A DNA stretch of 64,000 nucleotides from Marinicellulosiphila megalodicopiae (GTDB lineage: Bacteria; Pseudomonadota; Gammaproteobacteria; Pseudomonadales; Natronospirillaceae): assembly GCF_045862395.1 (NCBI RefSeq), contig NZ_AP023087.1, positions 1,922,001-1,986,000 of the forward strand, given 5' to 3'. The position numbers and the translations under genes are program-made. The notes under the pieces were generated by a model. The model saw nothing but the letters and a program-made list of their open reading frames with translations, ran no database searches and was not told the origin of the DNA. Position 1 is the first letter of the stretch; the number at the start of each line of letters is the position of its first letter. Shown here piece by piece: positions 35,777 to 44,695 of the stretch.

Positions 35777-37120
35777 TTAAAATTTTAAAATACTGACTTT
35801 GGATAAAGACTCTTGATATTCATTTTCAGCAATTGATTCCATCACAATTCCTCCGCCTGCGTAACAGCGCAATTGGTTGTTATGATAAATAAAACTGCGA
35901 ATTAATATATTGCTATGCAATTGTTTGTTTTGACTTAATGCAATCATACTGCCGCAATATAAACTTCTGGATTGATCTTCTAATTCATCAATAATTTGCA
36001 TGGCGCGTTTTTTAGGCGCTCCTGTAATCGAACCTCCAGGAAAAGAATGTTTTACGACATCCATTAATGTAAATTTTTTTTCATCTAAAACCGAGCTTAC
36101 TTGGCTAACTAAATGATGCACGTTACTGTATGAATGTACTTTGCAAATTTCAGGACATTTCACACTGCCAGTTTTTGCAGTTATGGATAAATCATTACGC
36201 AGTAAATCGGTAATCATGATATTTTCTGCGCGATCTTTTTCACTGCTGGCTAATTGCGATTTTAAAAGTGCATCTTCTATCGGGTCGGTTGAACGCTTGA
36301 TAGTGCCTTTAATTGGGAATGTATTAACTTGACTGTCTTTAATTTGAATAAAAGCTTCAGGAGAATGGCAGCTTAACGTTAACTCGGGGGTCGTGATGAA
36401 TCCACTAAATGGAGTTGGGCATTTGCGTTTGCGCGATTGATACAAAGCAAGCGTATCGAGATTATCAGTGTTAGTTTCCCAACATTGAGTGTAATTGGTT
36501 TGGTAGCAGTCACCGTTAATGATGTAATCTAAAATCCTTTGGATGTTGGAAATATAATCGGTTTTTTCAGTTAATGCTTGCCAATGAAATTCTGGTAATT
36601 GTTTTTTGTTATTTGCTTTTACCGTGTTAAAAATCGATTCGATTTTAAATTGTTTGTATTCGGAACAATTAAACCACAAATAGGACTTTTTTAATTGATG
36701 GTCATTAATGCAGGCCCAGTCATAAAACCCTAATTGCGCAAGGGGAGTATTAAAAGCGCGTGTTTTATTACTGGTTTTATTTAAAATTCGTTGCTGCCCT
36801 AAATCATAGCTTAAGTATCCAAGCCAACCACCAGTAAATGGAATTGTATTCGGATGAGTGTCCTGATATTCAAAACCATTTAAATAGTCAAAGATATCTT
36901 GTTGGATTTCATTGGATTGAATTAATGTTTGTTCGTCATTATAAATCTGTTCTAGTAACGGTGTATCAGAATTTAACGTGATGGTTTTAGTGGGTAAACC
37001 GCTAAACCAATCAAATCGTTCTTGTTGGCAGCTATCAAATAACATCGACCAAGCAAACTGGTTAAAGTGTGAAAAACGTTCTGAGATATCTGCCTGATAA
37101 GGCAATTCAATCAATGACAT
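35777..37120 (-). CDS. pabB: Aminodeoxychorismate synthase component I
   Basis: A 447-residue chorismate-binding enzyme making 4-amino-4-deoxychorismate for folate. Visible are ELTLSCHSPEAFIQI, FPIKGTIKRSTDP (the PabB Lys in PIKGT), AENIMITDLLRNDLS, CKVHSYSNVHHLVS, FPGGSITGAPKKRAMQIIDELE and YAGGGIVMESIAENEYQES. The Lys in PIKGT, instead of Ala/Thr in anthranilate synthase, supports PabB. Start taken as the ATG at 37120; a TTG four codons upstream is also open. It stands alone, convergent with the retropepsin gene. Confidence 0.95.
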   Translation of the reverse strand: MSLIELPYQADISERFSHFNQFAWSMLFDSCQQERFDWFSGLPTKTITLNSDTPLLEQIYNDEQTLIQSNEIQQDIFDYLNGFEYQDTHPNTIPFTGGWLGYLSYDLGQQRILNKTSNKTRAFNTPLAQLGFYDWACINDHQLKKSYLWFNCSEYKQFKIESIFNTVKANNKKQLPEFHWQALTEKTDYISNIQRILDYIINGDCYQTNYTQCWETNTDNLDTLALYQSRKRKCPTPFSGFITTPELTLSCHSPEAFIQIKDSQVNTFPIKGTIKRSTDPIEDALLKSQLASSEKDRAENIMITDLLRNDLSITAKTGSVKCPEICKVHSYSNVHHLVSQVSSVLDEKKFTLMDVVKHSFPGGSITGAPKKRAMQIIDELEDQSRSLYCGSMIALSQNKQLHSNILIRSFIYHNNQLRCYAGGGIVMESIAENEYQESLSKVSILKF

Positions 37121-37230
37121 GGTAAAGTTCAAATTATTAAGTTGTGCGGTATTTTACCTAGTAGCGCAGCTTAGTAACAGCGAAAGTAGAAACGAATCTG
37201 TATCAATTGAAAATTAGATAAAGTGAATCA

Positions 37231-38091
37231 ATGAAATCCACAAATAAACAAGTGACCCATGATGGTTATCATGTGTTTTATAAACGTATAGAATACTCAA
37301 ATTTTGAAAGCATCAAACAGCCAAAATGTGTTGTATTGCTGCACGGTGCTGGGGTAGCTGGTGAGTTAACCTGGTTGTCTATATCAAGAATGTTAAAACA
37401 GTTTGATCTGTGTTTAATTCCTGATTTACGTGGTATGGGAAAATCATTTGCTATAGATGAGCAAGAGCGTGCATTTAGCATTAATCAAATGGTTATGGAT
37501 GTTGCGAAAGTATTGCAGCAAGAAAATATACATGCAACTGATGTAGTAGGGTATTCATTAGGCGGTCTGGTCACAATGGAGCTTAAACGACAATTTTCAG
37601 ATTTAATACATGATTTGGTGTTAATCGAGCCTGCCATGTTAGAGCGTGAAGATATTGAATTGTCTAAACAAATTCGAAATCAATATTCGATAGCAGCACA
37701 AAAAATGCGTGTCACTCAAACCATGACTGAAGGCGTTCGTTTTTTCATTGAAGCAGTGTCGCCAATACGAAATCGACCTGCAGGTGCGCAACTATCTATG
37801 GAAAAAAGATTATCAGCGCGCGCGGTTGGATTTTCTTATGCGTTGGATAGTGTAACCGAACACATGAATTCTCACGATCGAATGGAATTGTTAAATGAAA
37901 TAACACGTATTGGGCACATAACAAGTTTAGTTGGCGCCAAATCACGTGAGACCATGCATGAGTTTCATGAAAATTTGCAAAGCAGGTTCAATAATTGGAA
38001 ATATATAAATGTTCAAGGCTGTGATCATTCACTTCCTTATCAAAAACCGCGTAAAATCGCTCAACTTATTGATGAATCATTAAAGAGATGA
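37231..38091 (+). CDS. Alpha/beta hydrolase
   Basis: A 286-residue serine hydrolase-fold protein. VVLLHGAGVAGELTWLSIS is the oxyanion region, LIPDLRGMGKSFAIDEQ the next strand, VGYSLGGLVTMELK the nucleophile elbow (Ser in GYSLGG), and GCDHSLPYQKP holds the catalytic His near residue 268. Substrate unknown. Its stop overlaps the start of dsbB, so the two genes are translationally coupled. Confidence 0.92.
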   Translation: MKSTNKQVTHDGYHVFYKRIEYSNFESIKQPKCVVLLHGAGVAGELTWLSISRMLKQFDLCLIPDLRGMGKSFAIDEQERAFSINQMVMDVAKVLQQENIHATDVVGYSLGGLVTMELKRQFSDLIHDLVLIEPAMLEREDIELSKQIRNQYSIAAQKMRVTQTMTEGVRFFIEAVSPIRNRPAGAQLSMEKRLSARAVGFSYALDSVTEHMNSHDRMELLNEITRIGHITSLVGAKSRETMHEFHENLQSRFNNWKYINVQGCDHSLPYQKPRKIAQLIDESLKR

Positions 38092-38636
38092 ATATGAAAA
38101 CTCTACTTACCCACTTAGCGCAATCACGTTTATTCTGGTTGGCTGTATTTATTATTTGTGCCTGTCTTGAAGGAGGTGCGTTATATTTTCAACACGTTTT
38201 AGGAGTGAATGAGGACGGGCAAAAAGTATTTTATCAGCCTTGTGAACTATGTATTTACACGCGAGTTTGGTTGGCTTTAATTGCAATAGTTGCAATTATT
38301 GGAATGATAACCTGCAAAGCTAAATGGCTTAGACGAGCAGTTTTAAGTATTCAAACATTATTAGTAATTGGATTAAGTAATGAGGTATACAGTTTATTAA
38401 AAGTGGAATATCAATTTGGCGATGGTGGCAGTTGTAAATTCAGGGCGAATTTTTATGATTGGATGCCGTTAGATCAATGGTTTCCAAATGTATTTGAAGT
38501 AAAAGATATGTGTCAGGCAACCCCAGCCGTGTTTGGTTCTTTTACAATGGTACATGGACTGACTTTGGTCTGTGGTTTGTTGTTGAGTGTTTTTGTCATC
38601 AGCGCGTTTCAAGAATGGCAAAAATCCAAATCCTGA
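38088..38636 (+). CDS. dsbB: Disulfide bond formation protein B
   Basis: A 182-residue inner-membrane protein that reoxidises DsbA using quinone. Four helices are predicted. The first Cys pair is in QPCELCIYTRVWL (CxxC, residues about 43-46). The second pair lies in the second periplasmic loop (GGSCKF and KDMCQATP). The loop contains FYDWMPLDQWFPNVF and ends before GSFTMVHGLTLVCGLLL. It is coupled to the hydrolase gene upstream; DsbB could support the cysteine-rich pilins of the next operon. Confidence 0.93.
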   Translation: MNMKTLLTHLAQSRLFWLAVFIICACLEGGALYFQHVLGVNEDGQKVFYQPCELCIYTRVWLALIAIVAIIGMITCKAKWLRRAVLSIQTLLVIGLSNEVYSLLKVEYQFGDGGSCKFRANFYDWMPLDQWFPNVFEVKDMCQATPAVFGSFTMVHGLTLVCGLLLSVFVISAFQEWQKSKS

Positions 38637-38710
38637 AACAAAGTGTGAGCTAAGTTCACAAAAAATGACGAATAATTCCGCTTAACGACAAAAGCCTAAC
38701 ATTAATACCG

Positions 38711-38738
38711 TTCACAAGATGGCTTGGTTTGTTAATAT
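38711..38738 (+). promoter_or_regulatory. Probable promoter of pilin cluster 2
   Basis: TTCACA and TAATAT with a 16-bp spacer, about 88 bp before the first pilin ATG. It is followed by the 13-bp tandem repeat and hairpin of the leader. Confidence 0.45.
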
Positions 38739-38744
38739 ACAACT

Positions 38745-38793
38745 TGTAAGTACTGGGTGTAAGTACTGGGCGACATTAACTGATATAACGCCC
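38745..38793 (+). promoter_or_regulatory. Leader of pilin cluster 2: 13-bp tandem repeat and hairpin
   Basis: TGTAAGTACTGGG occurs twice without a gap (38745-38757 and 38758-38770). The end of the second copy begins a hairpin GGGCG...CGCCC (38768-38793). The arrangement fits a binding site for a regulator or an RNA structure ahead of the first pilin gene. Confidence 0.5.
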
Positions 38794-38825
38794 TTAATTA
38801 TTTTAAAACAGATTTAGGTGTAAAA

Positions 38826-39269
38826 ATGAAAACAATAAATAACAATAAAGGGTTTACTTTAATCGAGCTAATGATTGTCGTTGCGATCATTGGTATTTTA
38901 TCAGCAATTGCGGTACCTAGTTATACAGAGTATCTGGATGAAGGAAGAATTTCAGTTGCTCAAAGTGATTTAATTTCATTGTCTTCAGCAATTGAAAGTA
39001 AGTATCAAAAAACACTTTCATATTCAAGTACTTCTTTGGCGACTTTATCAGACATTAAAGGTGCGTTTACTGACTGGCAACCTGCCTCTAAGGATTTTGG
39101 TTTTGTTTTAACGTATACAGTTACTTCAGGTGTGACTACAGGTTATACATTACAAGCAACCAGCAATGCAGGCAGAACCAGTGGCTGTGTTTTGTCTTTA
39201 ACAAATACCAATACTCGTACATTAAATACCGATGTTTGTAATGTGGGATCAAATAGTGGGTGGCTGTAA
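38826..39269 (+). CDS. Type IV pilin, PilE-like (cluster 2)
   Basis: A 147-residue prepilin with the leader MKTINNNKG and FTLIELMIVVAIIGILSAIAVPSY, Glu +5. Then EGRISVAQSDLISLSSAIESKYQKTL, like cluster 1 (TGRIDTVQNDVKLLANSVDAIY), and a C-terminal Cys pair (SGCVLSL ... DVCNVG). An AGGTG ribosome site precedes the ATG. It is the first of five genes whose order matches cluster 1; the leader upstream has a tandem repeat. Probably a minor pilin. Confidence 0.92.
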   Translation: MKTINNNKGFTLIELMIVVAIIGILSAIAVPSYTEYLDEGRISVAQSDLISLSSAIESKYQKTLSYSSTSLATLSDIKGAFTDWQPASKDFGFVLTYTVTSGVTTGYTLQATSNAGRTSGCVLSLTNTNTRTLNTDVCNVGSNSGWL

Positions 39270-39270
39270 T

Positions 39271-39783
39271 ATGAACCAACTTCAATCAAATAAAGGGTTC
39301 TCCCTTGTAGAATTAATGGTTATTGTTGCAATAATGGGGATTTTGCTTGCTATTGCTGTTACTTCTTCGAAGTCATCATTTGATATCAACAAATTAAACG
39401 AAGCAGAGGCCAATTTTTCTCAAGCGATAAGTCGAGCTAAAGCAATATCAATACGAAATCAACATGGTGGTAGTGGAAATCAAATTACTGCAATTGTGTG
39501 CTTTAGTTCAAATACAATCTCAGTGAGGGAAGCAACAACAGTCGGCGGAGCATTTACTGCAGCGACGTGTAGTTCGGCATTGAATTGGTCAGGCACTATT
39601 GATGATGGTATTTCTGTTAAACATACCAAAGACTTAGATCAAGACTTTGGAGGGTTATGTTTTAATAATCGTGGTCGTATAGTTCGAATAGGTGACTGTT
39701 CTGCTGATGCATTATCTGAATATAATTTATTTTTATTCACATTAGCAGGGTCAGATGAAACTCTACAAGGGGCAATATTCTAA
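39271..39783 (+). CDS. FimT/GspH-type minor pilin (cluster 2)
   Basis: A 170-residue prepilin from ATG at 39271, right after the stop of the PilE-like gene. Leader MNQLQSNKG, then FSLVELMVIVAIMGILLAIAV with Glu +5, and NFSQAISRAKAISIRNQHGG, matching the FimT/FimU pattern seen at 7625-8152. The soluble part has Cys residues (IVCFSSN, GGLCFNNRGRIVRIGDC). LCFNNRGRI matches AFDNKGRI in the first cluster. It overlaps the next gene by TAATG. Confidence 0.9.
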   Translation: MNQLQSNKGFSLVELMVIVAIMGILLAIAVTSSKSSFDINKLNEAEANFSQAISRAKAISIRNQHGGSGNQITAIVCFSSNTISVREATTVGGAFTAATCSSALNWSGTIDDGISVKHTKDLDQDFGGLCFNNRGRIVRIGDCSADALSEYNLFLFTLAGSDETLQGAIF

Positions 39784-41567
39784 TGAATAAATACAATTTA
39801 AAATCGTGCACAAAGCAAACAGGCGACTTTTTAATCGAGGCATTAATTTCCATTGTGTTTATGGGGATTGTTGTTATGGGAGTAACGTTTGTTTTAACTA
39901 AAAGTGCTTTAAATGCCGCTGAAACAAAAAAAAATATAGTTATTACAAATCAACTTAGAAATATATTACTCAATTCAAGCGCGGGTGGTAATAATTTATG
40001 TAATGGTGGGAGTGCTAAAGTAACGCTTCCTGGAGGAAAAGAATTTCCTGTTGATGTTGAAAATTGTAATCCAATATGGCCTGTTGAATTAGATGGGCCT
40101 GATGGAGAAAAAATACTCGTTCCTGTAAAAGCGCCATTAGTACTTGTTGTAAATATTGATGGTGATGAATATAAAGTTGGAGGTGAAAGTCTCGAAGAAC
40201 AAGGAACAGGAACCTGGGTTGATACATGGACGCGCGTAAATAGTAGTACAGGTAATGGTGGTGGCAGTACAAATACTGATGTAGTAACTCAGACAGATAG
40301 TGAAACCGAAACAGAGGAAGTGACTGATACTCAAACAAATACAGAAACTCCGACTGAAACAGAAACAGTGACAGAAACTCCGACTGAAACTGAAACTCCG
40401 ACTGAAACTGAAACTGAAGTTAATATAGCACCAGAAGCGAAATTTACATTTGCTCAGCGAGATGATGGTTCATATGCATTTGTTAATCAATCAACCGATT
40501 CAAATGAGGATCCATTGACATTTACATGGGCGGTAGATGGAGCAATAGTATCCAATGATGTGACATTAAGTAAAACATTCACAACAGGTAGCTATGTTGT
40601 GACATTGACTGCTTCTGATGGATTGTTGAGCGATGATTATTCATTCACAGTTAATGTAAAAGTGAATACACCACCTTTAGTGGGTATTGAAACATTTAAT
40701 CTGGGTGACGGAAAATATACGATTAAAAGCACGTCAACTGATGACGATGGTGATACGTTAACGTACATTTGGAAAATTGATGGGGAGCAGGTCAGCACAC
40801 TAGAAAGCTTTACCCAAGTACTCGAAGCAGGAACGTATGAAGTATTACTTACTGTTTCTGATGGTATTGAATCGGTTCCTGGGGGAACAACCGTTACTGT
40901 TGACGCACCATTAACTGTGAGTATAAATACTGTTACTTCTGATTTGGGTACTTATAATTTTACGGCAAATGTGTTTAATGAATCTGGTAATGCATTGACC
41001 TACGAATGGATTATTAATTATCAATACTCCTATGAACCAACTGCGCTATACACTTTTGATCGAAGTGGTGAATATACGATCAAACTAACAGTGAAAAGCG
41101 GAGCAGACTCAGTAACCGCAACTAAAGTGATTCAGGTTGATGGTCTAGATGCTCAAACTAGAGATGATGCAGAGGCTAAAATCGCAGAAGTCAAAGTAGC
41201 GTTAGAGGCATTAAATGCAAATATTACGAAATATGAAGAAGAAGCAGCGGCAATTAAAGTCGATGTAGTGACCATTCATAATAATAATGCTTATAAAAGT
41301 GGAGAAGGAACAAAAGATGCTCAATCTCAAGGTTATGTAGGAGATATTGACACACAAACTGGAGCGATTTCATTTGGATTATGGTTGGCAACTGGCCCCA
41401 ATGAACAATCAATAGCAGCGTTTGATAATGGCCAATATGACAGTGCGCTTGCTCTGGCTACTACGGCTTTAGCTGAAATAGAGAAATTGAATACCTCATC
41501 TGCTACGGCAATTGCAAATGTGAGAAAAGTACTTACCGATATCAAAGCTTTATGGGGAGTGAATTAA
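39783..41567 (+). CDS. PilV-like minor pilin fused to Thr/Glu linker, PKD-like domains and helical tail
   Basis: A 594-residue protein, against 141 for its cluster 1 counterpart. Prepilin leader to G14, then DFLIEALISIVFMGIVVMGV with Glu +5. Residues about 15-137 form the PilV-like module. A Thr/Glu/Ser linker (about 165-215, many TETE units) is followed by three PKD-like domains (about 217-293, 296-374, 377-453; FTWAVDG, YIWKIDG, YEWIINY with repeated VVTLTASDG, VLLTVSDG, IKLTVKSG). A helical region to the end follows (DAEAKIAEVKVALEALNANI). The extension probably projects from the pilus and binds something, possibly glycans or host surface. That is inference. Confidence 0.88.
   Translation: MNKYNLKSCTKQTGDFLIEALISIVFMGIVVMGVTFVLTKSALNAAETKKNIVITNQLRNILLNSSAGGNNLCNGGSAKVTLPGGKEFPVDVENCNPIWPVELDGPDGEKILVPVKAPLVLVVNIDGDEYKVGGESLEEQGTGTWVDTWTRVNSSTGNGGGSTNTDVVTQTDSETETEEVTDTQTNTETPTETETVTETPTETETPTETETEVNIAPEAKFTFAQRDDGSYAFVNQSTDSNEDPLTFTWAVDGAIVSNDVTLSKTFTTGSYVVTLTASDGLLSDDYSFTVNVKVNTPPLVGIETFNLGDGKYTIKSTSTDDDGDTLTYIWKIDGEQVSTLESFTQVLEAGTYEVLLTVSDGIESVPGGTTVTVDAPLTVSINTVTSDLGTYNFTANVFNESGNALTYEWIINYQYSYEPTALYTFDRSGEYTIKLTVKSGADSVTATKVIQVDGLDAQTRDDAEAKIAEVKVALEALNANITKYEEEAAAIKVDVVTIHNNNAYKSGEGTKDAQSQGYVGDIDTQTGAISFGLWLATGPNEQSIAAFDNGQYDSALALATTALAEIEKLNTSSATAIANVRKVLTDIKALWGVN
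40281..40430 (+). repeat. Thr/Glu-rich linker repeats in the PilV-like gene
   Basis: Runs of ACTGAAACTGAAACT-like short repeats encode alternating Thr and Glu with interspersed Pro, Val and Asp. The region forms an extended acidic stalk in front of the PKD-like domains. Confidence 0.75.
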
Positions 41568-42193
41568 TGCGCCCGACCATTACAAAAACTCAGCAACAAG
41601 GCTTTAGCTTAATCAGTATGATGGTAGGAACCATCATATCAATGTTGACAATCGCAGCGTCATTTATCCTTTTTCAGCAAACTTCTAACAGAGCTAATAA
41701 TCTAAATACAGATATGCAATTAGAAGGGCAAATGGCAACTATACTGACAACAATACAACTTGAAACTCAGTCAGCGGGCTTTGGTATCAATGATCCTATT
41801 TCTGAAAACGCAACGGGCGCTTTTTTTTCTAGAACTAATAGCGGGATGAGTGAAATATATTGGCGGTTTGTTGATGTAGGAGTTCAATGTCGAAGTTTCG
41901 TTGAAGTTCAAGATGGAACCACTGTTGAAATGCAATGGCGAGAGCCAGCAGATGCGACTCAGTGTACCGTTGATTCTAATTTTTTGACAGGCATAACAAG
42001 CTGGAAAGTGATAGAAATTGCTGCTCGTTTTGAGCGAACAACAGGTAGCTTAATTTCATTTAGTACATCTGATTCAAATTGCTGGCCATATAATCAGGGT
42101 ATTGAAAGTTCGCACACAAAATTAACTGTAACTGGAACGAGCTCAGTTGAAAGTGAAACACATAGTTTCACATATTGTTTAACTAACTTATAA
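41567..42193 (+). CDS. PilW-like minor pilin lacking Glu5 (cluster 2)
   Basis: A 208-residue product from ATG at 41567 (overlap TAATG with the PilV-like gene). Leader ends KTQQQG, then FSLISMMVGTIISMLTIAASF; the +5 residue is Ser instead of Glu. Then QQTSNRANNLNTDMQLEGQMATILTTIQLETQSAGFG and later RSFVEVQ, SDSNCWPYNQG. Cluster 1 has SSECWPYVDG and LEVLNAGFG at the same places. No canonical Glu5 in either PilW copy. Twenty bases separate it from the PilX-like gene. Confidence 0.83.
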   Translation: MRPTITKTQQQGFSLISMMVGTIISMLTIAASFILFQQTSNRANNLNTDMQLEGQMATILTTIQLETQSAGFGINDPISENATGAFFSRTNSGMSEIYWRFVDVGVQCRSFVEVQDGTTVEMQWREPADATQCTVDSNFLTGITSWKVIEIAARFERTTGSLISFSTSDSNCWPYNQGIESSHTKLTVTGTSSVESETHSFTYCLTNL

Positions 42194-42212
42194 GTTAAGT
42201 GGAAGGTATAAA

Positions 42213-44636
42213 ATGAAATACGCAACCAATCTTAAAAAACAAAACGGTGTGGCTACGTTAATGATTGTACTGGTTATAGGTATGATTCTTACTGTTTCCA
42301 CTTTAACAGTGATGTATTCGAGCAAAGGGACGCAACAAAAGCAAATATCCACCCATGCCTTAACTCATGCTCAGGCTGGTGTATGGGCTGGAGCTGAAGT
42401 GTTTCGAAATTATTTTGATCGTTTAGGGGTAGATGGGCGAGTTGAATTAGAAGGTATGGAGGGAACCACTTTACCTGATATCCCAGCTGGTATTGGTAAT
42501 GGTAATGTTTATAAAATAAAAATTACAGATTATACCCCTGCATCTGTTGGTGTTGAAGAAGCTGCTACGGCTATTGTGACATTTAAAAACGCAGCTGCTA
42601 AATCCTCTTCTCAATTGGAGGTAAGAGTACAAGCCGAGGTTGATGTGATTAAAACGAATAGTAGTGGCGGTGCACTTAACTTTTATAGTGATGTAACTTT
42701 TAGTGGTGGAATTCATGTTAATACTGACCCAGGTAATTCTAAGATCAGAGTTGATGGTGATGTGAATCTATCTAATATTGGTTTAGATGGTTTGGAAAGT
42801 ATTGAAGCAACAGGAACTATCACAGCAAACAGTAGTTCTAAATTTAAATATTTGAAATCAAATGAAGATATTATTCTACCAGATGCTTCTACTTTCGAAG
42901 CATATGCATTGGGTAAAATTGAAGTCGGTAGTGGGGGTTCTGGTTTAGCATACATCAGGGATGTTGGTTATGCTAATGAGTCAATCACAATTTCAGGTAC
43001 AGCTGATGCAGGCACCATGTCTGCAGATATGGATACATTTCAACAAGCCTTATATTTGGGGGCTGAATATTATTCAGCGGCTAAAATCAGAACAACAGAC
43101 GTTAATGGTGAGTTTGTGTACGATGCAAATAAAGATTATGTCTATGCTGATATGGAATCTGCAGATAATTCGGTATTTATAAATAGTACCACAAGTTATT
43201 CAAAGTCAATTACGTCAAATGGACGAGTTGGAGCTCAATACAGGTCGGTTATCAATGATAAAATATCCGCAAAAGGCGATGTAATATTAAATCCCTATGG
43301 TGAGGTATTTATTAAATCAGTTGAAACGGAATCCTCAATCGTTTGTGATAACACTTCTTGGACTGAATATGAAGAATTGACTGCAGCTGGCACGATTACA
43401 AATTGTAAAAAAGATCCAGACGCTTTTACTTATAATGATAACAGGACATTTATTAATGCGCCGTTTACAAATACCACTTCTGCATCAACGCCTGTAACGG
43501 TTCCTGCAGTTGCGTTATTAGAAAAATTTGAAATTGATCCAAAACCTAAAGTCGATGTTTGGTCGATTCAAGAATATGCCAATTATTCCTTTGAAATTTT
43601 TGAAAACACTTTCATTATACAAATTAAGAATGTGAATAATATTAATGACGGATATTATGGGTTTTATGATGGGGCCGATCAAAATGGGGATGATGCAAAT
43701 CAAGAGCAAAGGATTTGTTCATTACAACTAGATACCACAACGAATACTCCATTGGTTCAAGGCGGAAGTTACGTTTGTGAAACGAAATTAGATGAGCGAA
43801 TTTGCGTCTCTTCTCATTCAAATTTAAATCAAGGTTGTATAGGTTTTAATAATGGGACTAATCAATTTTCAATTGGTAATGGATCAGATACATCTTTGGC
43901 GCCGGGTGTTTATTTTTTTGAAGGCGCATTAAATATACAATCTATATTTGCTCAAGCATCCATTTATGCAGCCTTAGATATTACAACATCAGGCGCAGCG
44001 ATTGTTAGGTCAATAAATTATTCAACATTTGACTCTATATGTAGAAATGATTATGGAATGAACGGGTTGTCGCTACAAACTAATCAAAAAGGCGCAGCTG
44101 AAGAAATTGAAACATTTTACTCCTATGATATTTTTAATGGTCAGTACCCAACAAATTATTGCGAAATTTCAGACGGGGTATTAGGTTCGGAATTTAATTA
44201 TAACTCCATCGGCAACGTTGTTTTAGGGGCAGGTGGTTACAATCCTGCTGACACACCTGCGCCAACTGTTGCTAACCCAGATCCTGATGATGTTTATAGT
44301 GGCGGGGATATAAGTACAGGTGCTAAATTTGTAGGTTATGGTACTGTTATGGCTGGTGATAATTTTTCTGCAAGTGGTTCCACTATTATTCATGGTCATT
44401 TAATTGCGCTAAATACTGAAGAAAACTCAATTGCATTAAATGATAAAAATGATGTAACTGCATATTTTGAAATTGATTTAGAAGACGCGCCTGTATCATT
44501 TAAGCCAAATGAAATACCAACTGTTGTAGATATTTGTCTTACAGATGAATCTAATGAAAAAGCTTGTGATATAGCTAAAAAATCATCAACTGTCATTGAA
44601 TCTGATCCAGTTGTACTATGGTCTAGGTACCTTTAA
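42213..44636 (+). CDS. Oversized PilX-like pilus protein (cluster 2)
   Basis: An 807-residue protein. The class III signal KKQNG is followed by VATLMIVLVIGMILTVSTLTVMYSS, then QISTHALTHAQAGVWAGAEVFRNYF, closely matching cluster 1. The middle (about 150-340) is short-strand, beta-helix-like (LNFYSDVTFSGGIHV, VDGDVNLSNIG, TANSSSKFKYLKSNEDII). YGTVMAGDNFSASGSTIIHGHLIAL follows near residue 710 and the end is LWSRYL. The layout equals that of the 9201 gene. The gene is followed by a terminator, so it closes the operon. Confidence 0.8.
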   Translation: MKYATNLKKQNGVATLMIVLVIGMILTVSTLTVMYSSKGTQQKQISTHALTHAQAGVWAGAEVFRNYFDRLGVDGRVELEGMEGTTLPDIPAGIGNGNVYKIKITDYTPASVGVEEAATAIVTFKNAAAKSSSQLEVRVQAEVDVIKTNSSGGALNFYSDVTFSGGIHVNTDPGNSKIRVDGDVNLSNIGLDGLESIEATGTITANSSSKFKYLKSNEDIILPDASTFEAYALGKIEVGSGGSGLAYIRDVGYANESITISGTADAGTMSADMDTFQQALYLGAEYYSAAKIRTTDVNGEFVYDANKDYVYADMESADNSVFINSTTSYSKSITSNGRVGAQYRSVINDKISAKGDVILNPYGEVFIKSVETESSIVCDNTSWTEYEELTAAGTITNCKKDPDAFTYNDNRTFINAPFTNTTSASTPVTVPAVALLEKFEIDPKPKVDVWSIQEYANYSFEIFENTFIIQIKNVNNINDGYYGFYDGADQNGDDANQEQRICSLQLDTTTNTPLVQGGSYVCETKLDERICVSSHSNLNQGCIGFNNGTNQFSIGNGSDTSLAPGVYFFEGALNIQSIFAQASIYAALDITTSGAAIVRSINYSTFDSICRNDYGMNGLSLQTNQKGAAEEIETFYSYDIFNGQYPTNYCEISDGVLGSEFNYNSIGNVVLGAGGYNPADTPAPTVANPDPDDVYSGGDISTGAKFVGYGTVMAGDNFSASGSTIIHGHLIALNTEENSIALNDKNDVTAYFEIDLEDAPVSFKPNEIPTVVDICLTDESNEKACDIAKKSSTVIESDPVVLWSRYL

Positions 44637-44657
44637 AACCTAATTAATAAATACTTT

Positions 44658-44695
44658 AAAAAACCGATTTTCTATGTAGAAATCGGTTTTTTTTT
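44658..44695. terminator. Intrinsic terminator after pilin cluster 2
   Basis: AAAAAACCGATTT and AAATCGGTTTTTT arms (13 bp, perfect) around nine bases, then T-run. Confidence 0.92.
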
